From NCBI GenBank assembly GCA_005406025.1, contig BGZK01000183.1, positions 434,001-498,000 of the forward strand: a stretch of 64,000 bases of DNA, given 5' to 3'. The translations under genes were made by a program, and so were the position numbers. The stretch's first letter is position 1. Each line of letters begins with the position of its first letter. This DNA comes from Eumeta japonica (taxonomy: Eukaryota; Arthropoda; Insecta; Lepidoptera; Psychidae). The notes beneath the pieces are model-generated. The model saw nothing but the letters and a program-made list of their open reading frames with translations, was not told where the DNA came from and ran no database searches. Shown here one piece after another: positions 34,486 through 47,029 of the stretch.

Positions 34486-34745
34486 TTGGACGAAAAAACA
34501 ATAATAAATTCTAAACATGTCTTTGATAGAGATTACGATGTCTGTCAAATGAAATTATACACATATATATTATTGGACGCAAAAAAAAAATAAATTCTAA
34601 ACATTTCTTTGATAGAGATTATGATGTCTATCAAATGAAATTATACGAATATATATTATAGGACGAAAAAATATTAATAAATTCTAATCATGTCTTTGAT
34701 AGAAATTATAATGTTTATCAAATAAAATTATACACATATATAATT
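34486..34745 (+). repeat. Tandem repeat, three copies of 86-87 bp
   Basis: Units start near 34486, 34573 and 34659. Each reads 'ttggacgaaaaaa' then 'taaattctaaacatgtcttt', 'gatagagattacgatgt', 'tcaaatgaaattataca', with a few substitutions per copy. It is a minisatellite with no coding content. Confidence 0.85.
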
Positions 34746-35704
34746 GTGAAGCTCGAAGGGAAGGCGAGTAAGTAAAAACCCTTTCGAATGTCATGAATCT
34801 GACTTACTCACTTTCTCTTCCAACTCCAAACTATATATGTGTGTATAATAACGTCGAACTTTTTGAGATCGAAAATGACGCCAAATTTGGGACCTGATTA
34901 GAACACGCGATATTCTGGAAGTTATTGTTTTCAAACTGTTTTTTGAAAGACGTTTATTCATCAGATGTCGACTAATTGACATCCTAGGAAACTGTTCTGA
35001 TTATTTGCAAGTGGTGCATACCCATGCGTTTGTGTGTGTTCGTATGTTTGTGTGTTTCTAAGTGTATAAAATCTTTGTAACCTATTATAATTGAGATGGG
35101 TTTACGAAGTTCGTAAGAGTTCTATGCGATTTGAATTTTTTGAATATTTAAAATTAAATATCCGGAGAATCTAAGTTAGTAATCCTGAGTTCATCAATAT
35201 TATCACGCCACTTTTAAATATAATTGACGAATAGTATACATTCATTTATGCTGGATGCCTGTCCAAAATGTGCATATATTATGTTGTATATCAGAAGAAT
35301 CAGGACATAAAAATAATAAGCATGACTGACGACGGCTCGGAAACTGTTTAGAAATTTTGATGAAATATTCAAATTTTGAAAGGAGGCCCAAGATAGAGAT
35401 AGCACTCAGGATGATAAATGACAATAAATAAACAAGTCACATAAATGTGAATAGATGATACGATGAGAAATAAAATTGCGCAAAATAATTTACATCGAAA
35501 ACCGGCTAAGTGGGACAAGATTCGCGCATCGAGGGTCCCGCACAGACACAAAACGTATTTTTATTATGTACGTACCAAAATTAAAATTGTGTTTGTTGTC
35601 CATTCGGTTTGTGGTCCGTATTGCACTTTTTTTTTTTGTAATCAGTTGTTTAACTTTAGAGTTTACCCTGCAATCGGACCAAGTTTGATTCTTAAATGTA
35701 GTTA
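34746..35704. other. AT-rich non-coding stretch
   Basis: No supported gene. 34860-35120 has a GT-rich tract and text similar in style to the element at 12533. The overlapping frames at 35214-35705 are not gene-like. Confidence 0.4.
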
Positions 35705-36989
35705 GCGCGCACTATAAGTTTCTGGAACTAGCCCCTTACATAAACAATATTTAAAAAGTATTTACTACATTTGAAAATGGAACTCTTTGGTTGTAGAATA
35801 CAGTATGTTTCATTTAACTTTCAACTGTTTTTAAATTGTGACGCCATTTTAAAAATTGCATGTCTTCGTCACTATGGATTTAAGTCGTGAAAATTTTCAT
35901 AGTATGATTTTTTACGAATTTAAGTGTAATTTAACAGATCAACCGATTGTCGCTCGACTTCGAACTGCTTTTGGCGATGAAGCCCATGCAAGATGATTAT
36001 TTGTAAAGGTTTGCAGAATTCAAGCGCTGTCGTGCCGATCTCAGTGAAGAATTTCGTGTTGGTCGCTCACCCACCGTTAATAACAAAAGCATAGATGCTG
36101 TCTGCCGTATAATCGAAACAGACAGGCATGTGACCTACCATGAGATTTAGAAATCCTTAGACATAGGCACGAGTCAAATATAATGAACTCTACATAAACA
36201 TTTTGGTATGAAAAAGCTGTGTTCGCGGTGGATCCCACATAGTTTGGCTGAGACTCGTAAAACGGACCACGTGACTTGGTGCAATGCTATGCTTATCACA
36301 TTCAAGGAAGGAGCGCCAAATTTGGTGTGGGTCATGGTAACAGGTGACGAAACATTGATTTATTACTACGACCTCATAACAAAACAGCAATCTATAGGTC
36401 TATCGAGTTGAACTGAAATCAACCAAAGTGGCGTGCGAACGAAGTGCCTCTAAGCGGATGATTACTTCTTTTTTTTTAAACTGGACACCTGGCTACTGTT
36501 GCTTTGGTTAAATGTCGTAATTTGGTTAAATCTTGTATCGATTAATAATTGATACAAGACTGTCTGTTTGCCGGAAGTTATTGACAAACTCCATAAAAAT
36601 CGTAAACGTCGTATCATTTTGCACAACAACAAAGCCCGTTCTCACTCGGCCAAACAGACAAATACATTTTTAAAGGACAAAAAAGTAGAAATTATGAGCA
36701 ATCCTGCATACAGTCCCGCCCTGGTACCTTGTGGCTTTTTATTGTTCACACAAACTAAGAACCGATTACGTGGTTAACGATGTTCGTCACGAGAGGAGGC
36801 TGTCGAAGAGTATGAAAAACACGTTTCTAAGGTCACCAGGGAGAAGTGGTATAAATGTTTCCGAAATTGGTTTATTTATATGAAAAAGTACGTTTATGTT
36901 CATAGAGAATATTTTTAGAACAAATAATGTAATTTTTGACCATTCATAGCAATTTTATCTCATTCGTTCCAGAAATTTTCTGGGCGTCC
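35705..36989 (+). mobile_element. Mariner element 2, full length, decayed
   Basis: The left end GCGCGCACTATAAGTTTCTG and the complement of the right end GGACGCCCAGAAAATTTCTG form terminal inverted repeats, with TA on both sides (35703-35704, 36990-36991). At 1285 bp it is a normal mariner size. Its termini differ from those of element 1, so it belongs to another lineage. Confidence 0.8.
35874..36927 (+). pseudogene. Mariner transposase relic (element 2)
   Basis: It begins MDLSRENFHSMIFYEFK at 35874. Later blocks include FGDEAHAR, MKKLCSRWIPHSLAETRKTD (36208), VTGDETLIYYYDL (36340), PEVIDKLHKNRKRRIILHNN (about 36570) and SNPAYSPALVPCG (36699), ending KWYKCFRNWF and HREYF near 36915. The first catalytic aspartate (GDE) is kept, but the second motif HHDNA reads HNNKA and the third (CDF) reads CGF, so two of three catalytic residues are lost besides frameshifts and stops. 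36480-36560 holds extra AT-rich sequence that breaks the frame. Confidence 0.85.
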
Positions 36990-37080
36990 TACGTATTATC
37001 GCTTTTAGGATCGAGCAAATTCAAAAAATGTAATAAAAAAGTGTTTCTTGGATGTAGTTCTCTCTTAATTTGACAAAGTT

Positions 37081-37087
<7 letters not shown>
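36990..37087. other. Short spacer to the right of mariner 2
   Basis: Non-coding sequence between the mariner right end and the (TA)n tract. Confidence 0.5.
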
Positions 37088-37128
<41 letters not shown>

Positions 37129-37134
37129 AATATA
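37088..37134. repeat. (TA)n microsatellite
   Basis: An uninterrupted TA run of about 47 bp, flanked by 'tacataca' and 'cacaaatatatgtatg'. Confidence 0.95.
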
Positions 37135-38985
37135 TGTATGTATGTATACCAAGATATCCGCTATAATAATATATATTCTATAAAAATTTCAACCGGCTGC
37201 TTTTACAATTCACACGACACAGCCCTTCAAATGTAGACGGACGAACGGTCAAATGTCGCTGGCTTCGTAACAGGGTCCAGTAGGCATTCTTTGTGTACGG
37301 ACCCCCTAAAGAACAACAACTAACAAGTATCATTTCTATTTTTATAAAATAATCTTATGAAACCCTATTTTTTAACAGACGCAGATAAATTTATATTCAA
37401 GGCTATGCTCCATGTAGAATTATTAACTAAGTATAACAAATAAGTCTAAATAAAATACCGTTATAGATATGATTTATTCCTTTTCATTCAATATTAAATT
37501 AACGTTACGGATTATTAATGAGTCAGCTTGGAATGGTTTTGCTTATAAATATTGAAGGCTGTCGACACGAAGCTGTAGGCAAGTTATTTCAACAAATGCC
37601 TAGTTGAGCGTTTCAAGTTGCGGGACGCGACATTCGAACGTGCCAGCGTAAAAAAATAACCTTCTTTAAGATTTACCGTAGTCGAGTAAAGATGGATCAA
37701 AAAAGAAGGGAGAGGCTGTCAAGCCATGTTATATATTCGGTTCTGTCACTGACAAGCTATAATATGGAATCGATTTTACTATATTTGGACACACCGTATG
37801 AACTGTGCGAATTGCGGTGGTCGGGTAGTGTGTGGTCATGTTCGATGTTGCGGGGTAGCGTCAAGACGTCGGTGGCTCATACTGGCTGAGCTCGGACAAA
37901 CCAAGTCCTCCAAAATGTAAAGTTTGTAGAAGGTTTGCCTCCGCAGTGAGCTGGTGAAAAATGGCGAAAATGGGGTATAGAATATGGGGCGAGGTGTTCC
38001 ATTGTTTAATTTTTTATAGATCATTATTCTACCGTGTAAGGTGTTACTTGTCGGAAATTCACAATACCATCAGTTGTTTGTCTGCGTCTGCTGGTGAGCT
38101 TCTATCGCTCTTAGACAGACTGCACATTGTATGCTGTTCATATGATGGTTAGAAGCGCATCTGTTGATGATTTTAGACCCCTACCACACTCGTGGATATG
38201 AGCGTTTGCCCTTTCATGAGGATGTGCTGTATTAACACGAAACTGACGTAGAAATGATTTACTATTTGATTGGAGGTTAAATAAAAAATTTAACACTTAC
38301 TCGGGTGTTCGATATCTGTTTGCACTCTTGAATCGATATTCAGTACGTTGAATGAGGCACAGATGTGCGCCCAACTACTTCGCAGGACAATCGTCCATGC
38401 AGATTGTTAATATAAAGTTCTTAATTCTCGTGTGTTTCTGTAGCATAAAACGTTTACGTTAATGTTTCCAAAAGAGCTATTTCTAAACCTTTTTCAAAAC
38501 ATAGATTCCAATCATATATTTACTTGTTCATTTCTTCTTATTAAAGGTATCTGCAAAAAAACCTATTTTTTATCCCTCCAATGCTATGCATTTTGACAAA
38601 ACTTAAAGTATCCTAGTGGTCATTTCAATGTTAAATTTTATCATAAACCATTTTTTATTCAGGCCGCTTTACCAATTACAGACTATATTATTATTATTTA
38701 AATTACCAAGTCTGTCCGGTCATGCACTATCCCTCCAAAAAAAACTGAGTTAATATATTGCTACATTGTTACGTAAAAGACGATCAAACGAACGAATCAA
38801 TATTCATACAAACCGTGCATTTTCCCGGAATAAGGATTGCTTATATAGCCTAATACACCATATAGGCTAATACTCTATTTATATCTCTCACTCTCCTGCC
38901 CATCAGTATTTCAAATACGAAAATCGCGTTTAACCTTATGAAAATATAAAAAAATTCTTGCTACTTGAAAGAAGAACATACCCAC
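37135..38985. other. Non-coding stretch of mixed composition
   Basis: 37690-38220 is less AT-rich with frames on both strands but no recognisable domain; it may be old repeat DNA. Nothing nameable elsewhere. Confidence 0.35.
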
Positions 38986-39345
38986 AAACACAGTTTCGGA
39001 TTTATAATATATTAGTAAGATATGATGCGTGAAAGAAATATAAACCAAAAAACAGTATTGCATTTACGATATGATTAGTAGGATACAATGTGTAAGTAAA
39101 AAACCACAAACCGATGAGCACTTTTGCGTTTCAAATATATTAGGACGATAGGACGTGTGACAGAAGGACAAAGCAACAAACACGCCTTTGCACTAATAAC
39201 ACATCATTAAATACGGCATGAGAAAGGAGCAATAACCACCAGCACTTTTGCATTTACAATAATATTTAGTGAGGCGCGATGTGCGCAAGACTAATTAACC
39301 AGCAAACACACCCTTTTTTATAATATTAGTAAGATACCACGATAC
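38986..39345 (+). repeat. Degenerate minisatellite, about six units of 60-70 bp
   Basis: Units begin near 38988, 39050, 39119, 39183, 39241 and 39309 with 'cacttttgcatttacaa'-like text, continue 'tattagtaagata.gatgtg' and end 'aaaccaacaaacac'. 'tttataatattagta' is a phrase common at the 3' ends of lepidopteran retroposons, so the array may have grown from such a tail. Confidence 0.65.
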
Positions 39346-40004
39346 CAATTCTTTGTTGCCTTTTCGCTTGAACCCCGAAAATTATAAACTGCCATAGAAA
39401 AAAAAATCGTTTTTTAAACTTCATGACTGTTTTTGGATAATTGATAAACTGTACATATTTTTAGTAATACCTGCGACACGTACACAGGCGGATAGAGACA
39501 CCAACCTAGACGACTGTGTATTTTTGTATGATAATTTGGGTGTTAAACTACCGTTAAAATCAGGTGATAACTTTGAATTAAAAACCATAAAAATTTTCTC
39601 TATCTCCTTCTTGCAAAAACGTAGAAACAAAATTTTACATGAATTTCGCAAGCCACTACTGAAGTTTAATGTCGCAGTGCTTCGAAGTCTACTATTCTTA
39701 TCGCTAATTCCAAACATTTATATCACGGTTACCTTATTGTTAGTTCACGTATAATAGCATATTGGACTTGATTTATAGAACTTTAATTAATAAAACGACA
39801 AACTCCGCAACAACCCATTGAAATATACACAATCTTCCTTATTATATACGAATAAAATTAATTTTAGTTCTGGTTCATCCCTAAGCGCTATTTAATATTG
39901 GTCTCAAATTATCTTTCATGGATAAATCTCCATGTCGTGTCAGATTTTTATGACCCCACTTTTGAGGCCAAACGTCCACAATTTTTTTTTATTCCAGATT
40001 TATA
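39346..40004. other. AT-rich non-coding stretch
   Basis: Frames on both strands at 39421-39754 overlap and lack motifs. The text near 39440-39650 looks like old dispersed repeat. No gene is supported. Confidence 0.4.
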
Positions 40005-40198
40005 CCCTTTTCCATCATCTCTTTCTAAACTGATATTTTAATAAATAGTCATTTTTAAAATAAAATATGCCTTTCGCGTCCTTGTTTTAACGGGTTTTAG
40101 CCTGAACAACCGTCAAAAGGAAGACGTGGAAAGCAAATTCTATTTTAAAATTGACTTTTTTTGTTAAATGTCAGTTCGAAAGGAAATAGTAGAAAAGG
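40005..40198. mobile_element. Foldback MITE, copy 2
   Basis: Arms of roughly 85-90 bp (40005-40092 and 40110-40198) pair through 'atctctttc'/'gaaaggaaat', 'aataaaat'/'attttaaaa' and 'cgcgtccttg'/'ggaagacgtgg', around a loop of under 20 nt. The right arm aligns in order with that of the copy at 1734-1905 ('aaaaggaagacgtgga', 'gcaaattc', 'attgactttttttg', 'gtagaaaaggct'). This supports a shared family. Confidence 0.6.
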
Positions 40199-41399
40199 CT
40201 CTTAGAGGCTTGGATCTCACATCTGAAGGCTGCCCTATGAAGGGCGAGTTCTTTCAAGTAGGTTTACCTAAGAAAATCATTCGTCGATTCGCCTGTAGTG
40301 AGATTACATCCCTTTGGCTTTTGGTACGAAGGGGACACCCTTGATTCGGATTTTACCGCTCAACTATAAATAATTTATCATTTATGATGTTAATATACAT
40401 TTTAATGATATATGCTTACGTACCTTACTGTATTTTACAATCGATATAATATTGATATTGAAATAACATCATCAGCAAACAATTTTCATCTACAATATAG
40501 TCTAATAAAGTTTTTTTTCCTTCTTTAACAACGCTTTTACGGCTATCATGTTAACGGTTAAATTTATATTTCCTACAATCATTCTTAATTAATATTTTGC
40601 ACCCGAAATTTAAGAATTGGGTATAACTTTTACATGATAACATAGGTAACATTACAGTTACTTCCTACACAGTCAACTTAGTATGGTTGACTTCCCATAT
40701 ATGGATATGTCGGATGAACCATACACGGGTGTTGTTTAGAAAAACATTCCGGTGTCATAGGAAAATGGTTTCTAAGTGATTGTTTGTTGTTAATTGTTAA
40801 AACGACATTACAGAGGCTAATGCGTCATGTTTGATTCGTTTATGAAGAAAGAAAAAGACAGCTCATATTTTGAATGGCATACATGAAATAACTCTTTTAT
40901 AAATGAAATTATTGATGAAAATTAAACAAATGCTTTTTCATTGTTATGACTGCAGCTATTCGTTAATTAGCCACAAATTACGTCATACGTATCATAAATT
41001 TCTTCATAAATTTTCGGTAAAATATATGTTTACAATATGCCATACGGATACATAAATTACGGTAGTAAAATCATGTTACACAGATTACAAACAACATAAA
41101 AGCTGACGCGATCCATCCATATAAATGAGGTTATGAAAAGACATACAGATAACTTGGACTAGTTTTGCTGTCAAATGTAACAGACATTGTCAACTTTATA
41201 AATCAGTTACATGATACGACATTTTATTAAAAAAAATTTTTTTTTTCGTTCTTTATATTTACAGCAACAAATTAGAAACAAAATATACTGTGATGGTTAA
41301 CGGTGAAGCATGCAATTTGATGAGTTACGCTGCTGCTTTGATATCAAGGGAGCAGTATATGCGATTTTTCGGAATGGGCTCGAGCAAAAAAATCGTCAT
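40199..41399. other. AT-rich non-coding stretch
   Basis: No gene, repeat family or exon that I can support. Confidence 0.45.
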
Positions 41400-42700
41400 A
41401 TTGGCAACTAATTTGCAACAAATTAGCTACAAAATGGCGAATTTTTTTTTTCAATTCTGCTGATTTTGCCTTGCTAACCTGATAGACCTCTATTTTAACC
41501 CTTTTTTGAGCAATCGTGCATTTTATTAAACAACGACTGTTCGCGACCTTTACCAGATTTTACGTGGGTCAAACTGAAAGTCCGTCGAAAATCAAAAACT
41601 GAGCAAACTAGTAGGTTATTTTTGCTATTACTGTTTTTCAAAGTAGCGTCTGTTGAGATCAATACATTGCTGCATTCGATGGAACCGTTGAGAGAAACAC
41701 CTTGCCCACTCGCACTTAGGGGTCGCTTCGACGGCCTTTTCATGTGGAGCCACTGCTTCTTCGGCGTCCGTAAACCACTTTACTCTAAGTATTTCTTTTA
41801 TTTTAGAAAATAAGTAAAAATCTCATGTTACAAGGTCGAGTGAGTGAGCCACTATTTCTGTACCTAATGTTCTCAAATTTTTAAGTGTTTTTCTAACAGT
41901 ATGTGGTGAGGCGTTGTCATAGTAAAGCAGAATCCTAATGCGAGGTCGTTTTTTCCGAACTTTTTCCAAAACAAGAGGCAAACAATTGTTAGTGTACCGG
42001 TCTGCAGTGACCGTTTTTTTATCTTCTAAAAAAATTGTTGTATAATGACCTTTCATTCCGAAGAAAGAGGCCTTAATCTTTTTTTCCAACGTTTCGACCT
42101 CGTTTTACTTTAGCACCCAACTCCTCGAAAGAAAACACCCACTGAGCAGACTGTCTTTTGGTTTCGAGATCGTAACAGAAAATCCAGCTTTCGTCACCTA
42201 TAACTATGTCATATACTGCATTTGAGTCACCACCGGCAAATACTTTGCAGCATTTCGCCGCACCAATTAACACGTCGGAGTTTTTAAACGTCGGTCATAT
42301 TACGACGTGTATTCACCGAGTACAAAGTTTTCTGACGGTTAAATATTCATGGAAGATTTTGTGCACTTGACTTATACCGATGCCTATAATAGTGCAAATC
42401 TGTTGATAGGTCACTCTTTTGTCAGTCTTCATGAGCCGCACAGCACTGATGTCTTCGGTCGTCGCCGAAGAAGAACGTCCCTCGCACAGATCGTCAGTCG
42501 GATTAGAGCGATTACGTTCTAACTCTTTGGATCAGTTATGAACAGTTACGAGGGATGGAGCTTCATCGTAAAAGGCCAACCGAAGCCTGTTATAGCTTTT
42601 TTGTTGGTTTAAATAGCAACGAAATCCTATAAAATGATTGTAAGAAAATTTTCTCGCGTTAAATTAAAGTTGACGTTAGACAAACAATTTTATTTTTTCG
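41400..42700 (-). mobile_element. Mariner element 3 (ends not resolved)
   Basis: A minus-strand mariner whose coding relic spans 41628-42680. Exact terminal repeats were not found. 'ttggcaactaatttgcaac' near 41400 and 'ggttgacaaacgtacc' near 42750 are candidate outer sequences, but they do not pair convincingly. The boundaries are therefore approximate. Confidence 0.6.
41628..42680 (-). pseudogene. Mariner transposase relic (element 3)
   Basis: Reading the minus strand: NLTRENF near 42660, FYDEAPSLVTVHN, TDKRVTYQQICTIIGIGISQ, VHKILHEYLTVRKLCTR, then IGDESWIFCYDLETKRQS (near 42190), ASFFGMKGHYTTIFLEDKKT (about 42070), ILLYYDNASPHTV (about 41915) and, to the C-terminus, WFTDAEEAV, KCEWARCFSQ and YFEKQ, with TAA at 41628-41630. 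All three catalytic aspartates are still encoded. From about 42089 to 41628 there is one frame broken by a single TGA just before the third aspartate. The spacing there is 31 residues instead of 34, as if the PPY of the usual HPPYSPDLAP block were deleted in frame. Upstream parts have frameshifts and stops. Confidence 0.85.
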
Positions 42701-45700
42701 GCCAATTTGTAAAATCAATTGACTGATGAACACAATATACATAAATAAGGTTGACAAACGTACCATTTTTTAAATATAAATATTTTTTGTTTCATTTTGC
42801 TTTCTAAGAATTTTAAATGTGACTTACATAAAGCTACGTTCACATGGCAGAATGACTCTGAACTTAGTTCTCTCCACTTACAAGTTAAGTAATGTTCAGC
42901 TTGTTAATTAACTATAAAATTATTTGGAGACTATGGATTCAGGTTTATATATCATAATTCTATCCATCAACATTCAATCGAAATCATTTAAAAGACAATA
43001 AGTCTTTTACTTGAGCTTGAAAAAATTCATTTAAGCAAAACTTTTTGAAATCAAAATAACGCAATCGACTATGACGCAAAACATCCCAGAAAGTCTGATA
43101 TTACGAGTGGACCGAAAATGTAAAGCGAATGATTTATACGTTGTTAATAGTAATATAATTGTTAAACTTATAGAGATTTGTTCCATAGCGCGGTGAAGGA
43201 TTTTGTTGAAATGACATCTTCACGCCTCCCATTTGTTTATAATTATGTCCTTCCTTCTTTCGTTTTGCATTCCAACCGGCTATTAACTTTATTCTATATA
43301 ATTAGTAATTACTTAATATAATATTCATAGACAGTCATTGATACAACTATAAAACCGCCGACACATTGATGGAATCGAAGAGTATCATATGACAACTCTA
43401 CGAGTGGGAGATACTGAAAGGTAGCATCGACGATCAATAAACAGCACTTCGATTTGCCGCCGTAAACTGGATACATCATAACCATCGCCAAACGTCATGC
43501 CTGCTAGTAACTGTAGCGTCATTTTCAATACATTTCGAGATATCAAATTGTATCATATGTCACATCTACAAATTTTCTTCCCCGTGCTAGTAATCGTAGC
43601 ATTGTACATATTTTTCTATTTTTTTTTTTCTTTTTCTACTTCTACAAACGCAGCTGAAAATAGAATATTTAATTTTAAAATTCTTAAGAGAAGTAACTTA
43701 GAAATGAGCTAAGCTAAGGTTCAACATAGAATTTACTTCTAGTGTACGTGCAGCTATAGACTGATCACGTACAATTTTAACCTTATTGATTATTAGTTGT
43801 AATTTATTTCTGTGTCTGTCGCTCGGTCGTCATAATTCGGAAACTCGAGCTAAAGAATATTTTTTTACTATCCAGCTGTTACCAGAAGAATGGTGTAAAT
43901 ATACTGAAGGCTCCCTTCCTCACGAAATCGGTCGCTGCTCCTTTGACTGCTACTTCTATATCGTCTTGTTCGGTTCATATGCTTTTAACAGTTTCATATT
44001 GAAGTCCCTCATCGCTATGGAATGAATTGATAAAGTGGGATGTCGATATATCTTCATGAACGGAATCTCCAATTGTCGTTGGCGTTTCCGAGTGAAGATA
44101 TTTCTCATAGTAGACGCTTGCCAACAAAATGCCGTAATATGCAGCATGCAATACACCGCCGACCCCAGAACCTGCTCTTTCTCTACGAATCTCAATTCCA
44201 ATCGAATTATAATTCGAGTGGATTAACAGATATTGAGCACCAAAGCAAATTTTCCAATCACCAATCAAGAACAAATATCTTATGTACACTATGTGCCGGT
44301 AGAGCATATCATCAGGATTATGCCGTCAACCACATCCACCAAACTGCCCATAACTTTCTTCCCATGCAATGCATAATACGTAATAAAAAAACTAGAATTG
44401 CAGACTGTAAATTGACAGATGTGTCTGTCAGCAGTCGTAGGATAGAATTAAACATTGCCATAATTATTTCAGACAAGCGTCTAACAACGCTGTCTGTAAA
44501 AAAGTGTGATATGTTTTAAAATTTCTAACGATTCCGAAACATTTGATTTCAACCTTATTGCCATGTCTATTAAATTCTTAGCATAATTTGATCCTATAAA
44601 TTTATTTTCTCTTAATGTCGAAATATGATTCTTATATCTAATTTCAATACAGCGTCAGAGATCGGATCGTTGGAGTTTAATGCACTCCGAAAAACAATTT
44701 TTGGCTTTTCAACAACTCATCTTCATCAATTTCTTTCATAATACTATGTGTAATGTTATTTTAGCTTCGATACAGAAAACCACGACTGAAAAATCGCTTC
44801 TTCATACCATCGTATCTCAGTGGGTCAGTAAAAAGAAAAACCTTGAAACTACTTCTCACCATTATCCATTGCATCCTTTATGAAAATTATAGGCACGCTT
44901 TGCTATCGTTTTTGAGCAGAATCTTAAAATTGTAGTCCACATATTTTATGACTGTATTCCGAGAGACCTCTCCTGGACTTATTCGACGGGATAAGAGTGT
45001 TTTGATGTAGTTTTACATCTGTGAATCACGTCTTAAAATACTAATGGCTAAGAATCACTTCTATGAATAGCGTGTGTGTATAGAGACAGGAAAACGGACG
45101 ATAAGTCGGGAGGTACAGTAAAAGTAGATAGGGAATTTGTCCAATTAACCGACTGCTCTTTCTCATACGCCTGTCATGATGAACACGTATTTATTTTGGT
45201 ACAGAAATATATCGAAAATCAACGAGCAGTCGGATAGATCAGCAGAAATCAATACTTAGTGGTCGATACAAAAGAAATAGACAGTTGATTGTACGAGCAG
45301 CTTACTGGTCAACAGCGTCGCTCTCGGACCAGGAGGTATCGAGTGCGGTCCCGATCGCGGGCTCATCGCCATCGACATCGGCATCGCGAGAGGTCATATT
45401 AAACCGCACGCTACGTGCCTCGGAGTGCACACTAAGCCATCCCGTAATAGGTCAGCGTGGATGGCTGGAGGTCCCAAGAGTTTTGGCATTGGGGTCGCGC
45501 TATCTCATACAATAGCATCAAACGAACTAACTGACAGACGGACGGTCGTTTGTACTCACATAAGGTGTAGTGAATGAAACGAGGAGGTACGTAGGACTCA
45601 TCTGACAATCAAATGACCAAGTAACCAGTAAGTTTCATCATCGTAGTCAGCAGCTATAAGATTTAAAAAAGAATTGTACGTTAAAAATTGTATGTCAATG

Positions 45701-46319
45701 CCATCTTCGTATATTTATGCTGATACAATTAATTATTTTTTTATTGTAATTATTATAACAAGATTATTGCAAAACGCATACATTCTCGCCTTATCGTTCT
45801 CCTGTCCACGTATCGAGCAATAACCGTGTGATAAGTTGGGTTATGCGGATTTTGTAATTATAAAAAGGTTGGAATTTTTTAGTCCTATGTTTATTTTTTC
45901 AAACAAACGATGCTATTATATGTTTTGTTTTTTTGTGAAATGCAATTCTTTTGTTCTCCAAAGGAAGGCTTGGGACGGATTTCTTTTATGTTATAGAATG
46001 TTAAAAGTTATTAGTTATTTCACGAGATGTACCACCTTCGAAAATATATAACATTGCGACAGTTTACGTTAAAGGGTAGATGGAAGTTCTATATAAATCA
46101 GTTCGTTAATTATTAGGTATATTATAATTCTTTTATCATATAATTAATGACAAACAAAAACCGAGCAAGCGCGAGTACAACTCGCGAGAAGGGAACTTGT
46201 GATGAATAGGTTATCTACCATTTTTTTTTACAGTCTGACCTTGATTTGTTTATAGTAACTAAAGTAACTGCAAATGTAATTTTATACAAAATTGCTATAC
46301 ATTTTTCTTACGGCATTTT
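42701..46319. other. Non-coding stretch with one decayed open frame
   Basis: No supported gene. The minus strand at 43879-44307 is open for 110 codons, then after one stop for about 32 more in the same frame; a + frame of 159 codons (44040-44519) overlaps it. Neither has a motif I can defend. 45285-45515 is GC-richer with a + frame but no domain. The remainder is AT-rich. Confidence 0.35.
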
Positions 46320-46450
46320 CGACAGACAAATGAGCATACGAGCCACCTGAGAATAGGTGGTCACAGCCGCCCATGGGCAGTATCAACCTCAGCGGAGGCA
46401 CTAGTGCGTTGCCGGCCTCTTGGACAGGAATAGAATATCTTATGGAGGGA
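46320..46450 (+). repeat. Dispersed repeat family D, copy 3
   Basis: 'gacaaatgagcatacgagcc', 'acctgagaataggtggtcac', 'agccgcccatgggcagtatc', then 'gtgcgttgccggcctc'. It is the + strand counterpart of 19800-19910 and 21150-21290. The next 60 bp ('ggagggaggaagggttgatg') may belong to it. Confidence 0.75.
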
Positions 46451-47029
46451 GGAAGGGTTGATGAAAGGGGGAGTGGGTCTCCATCTCTTCATCATCTCCA
46501 GTGCCTTGAGAGATTTACTCTGAATGTTTTTTAAGACCGTAAACTTTCGAGTTTTTACAATACCTAAGTGAGGAACTAATTTTTGTATTTTTTAAAGTTT
46601 TATATTAAGTTGCTTAAAAATAAGAAGGAAGGGTGAATGGTCAGTTTTCTTCGACATTTTAAAACAACTAAAACTATTTACCTTAAAAGTATAAAATATA
46701 TTGATATATATTTGTGACCCTCACTATTTCGTTTGATATAACACATCACAGGATGCAAAACTTTTTCTTTTAATTTGACCTTATTTGAAATTCATTTATT
46801 TACAGCAAGTTGGCCGTGACAGAGGGACAAACAGACATACATTGATCCTATAAGACTTACGTTTTTTGTATCAATCGCACCTACGGAACCCTAAAGAATC
46901 CTTCAGACATCGGTATCCAAATCATTTCGTGTGCAGCTTGCACAAAACCTCGCCTATAATTCAAGCGAACGATCTTCCAAGGAAATATATACAATTTAAT
47001 CGATGTCCTTGCATAAATTAGCCGGTCGA
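46451..47029. other. AT-rich non-coding stretch
   Basis: Nothing recognisable beyond the possible tail of the repeat on its left. Confidence 0.4.

Noticed and set aside
34486..34745. CRISPR-like array
   Set aside because: Whole 86-87 bp units are repeated without unique spacers, so it is a minisatellite in a eukaryotic genome.
44040..44519. 159-codon plus-strand frame
   Set aside because: It overlaps a minus-strand frame of similar length, has no recognised domain and starts in non-coding context. It is too weak to list as a gene.
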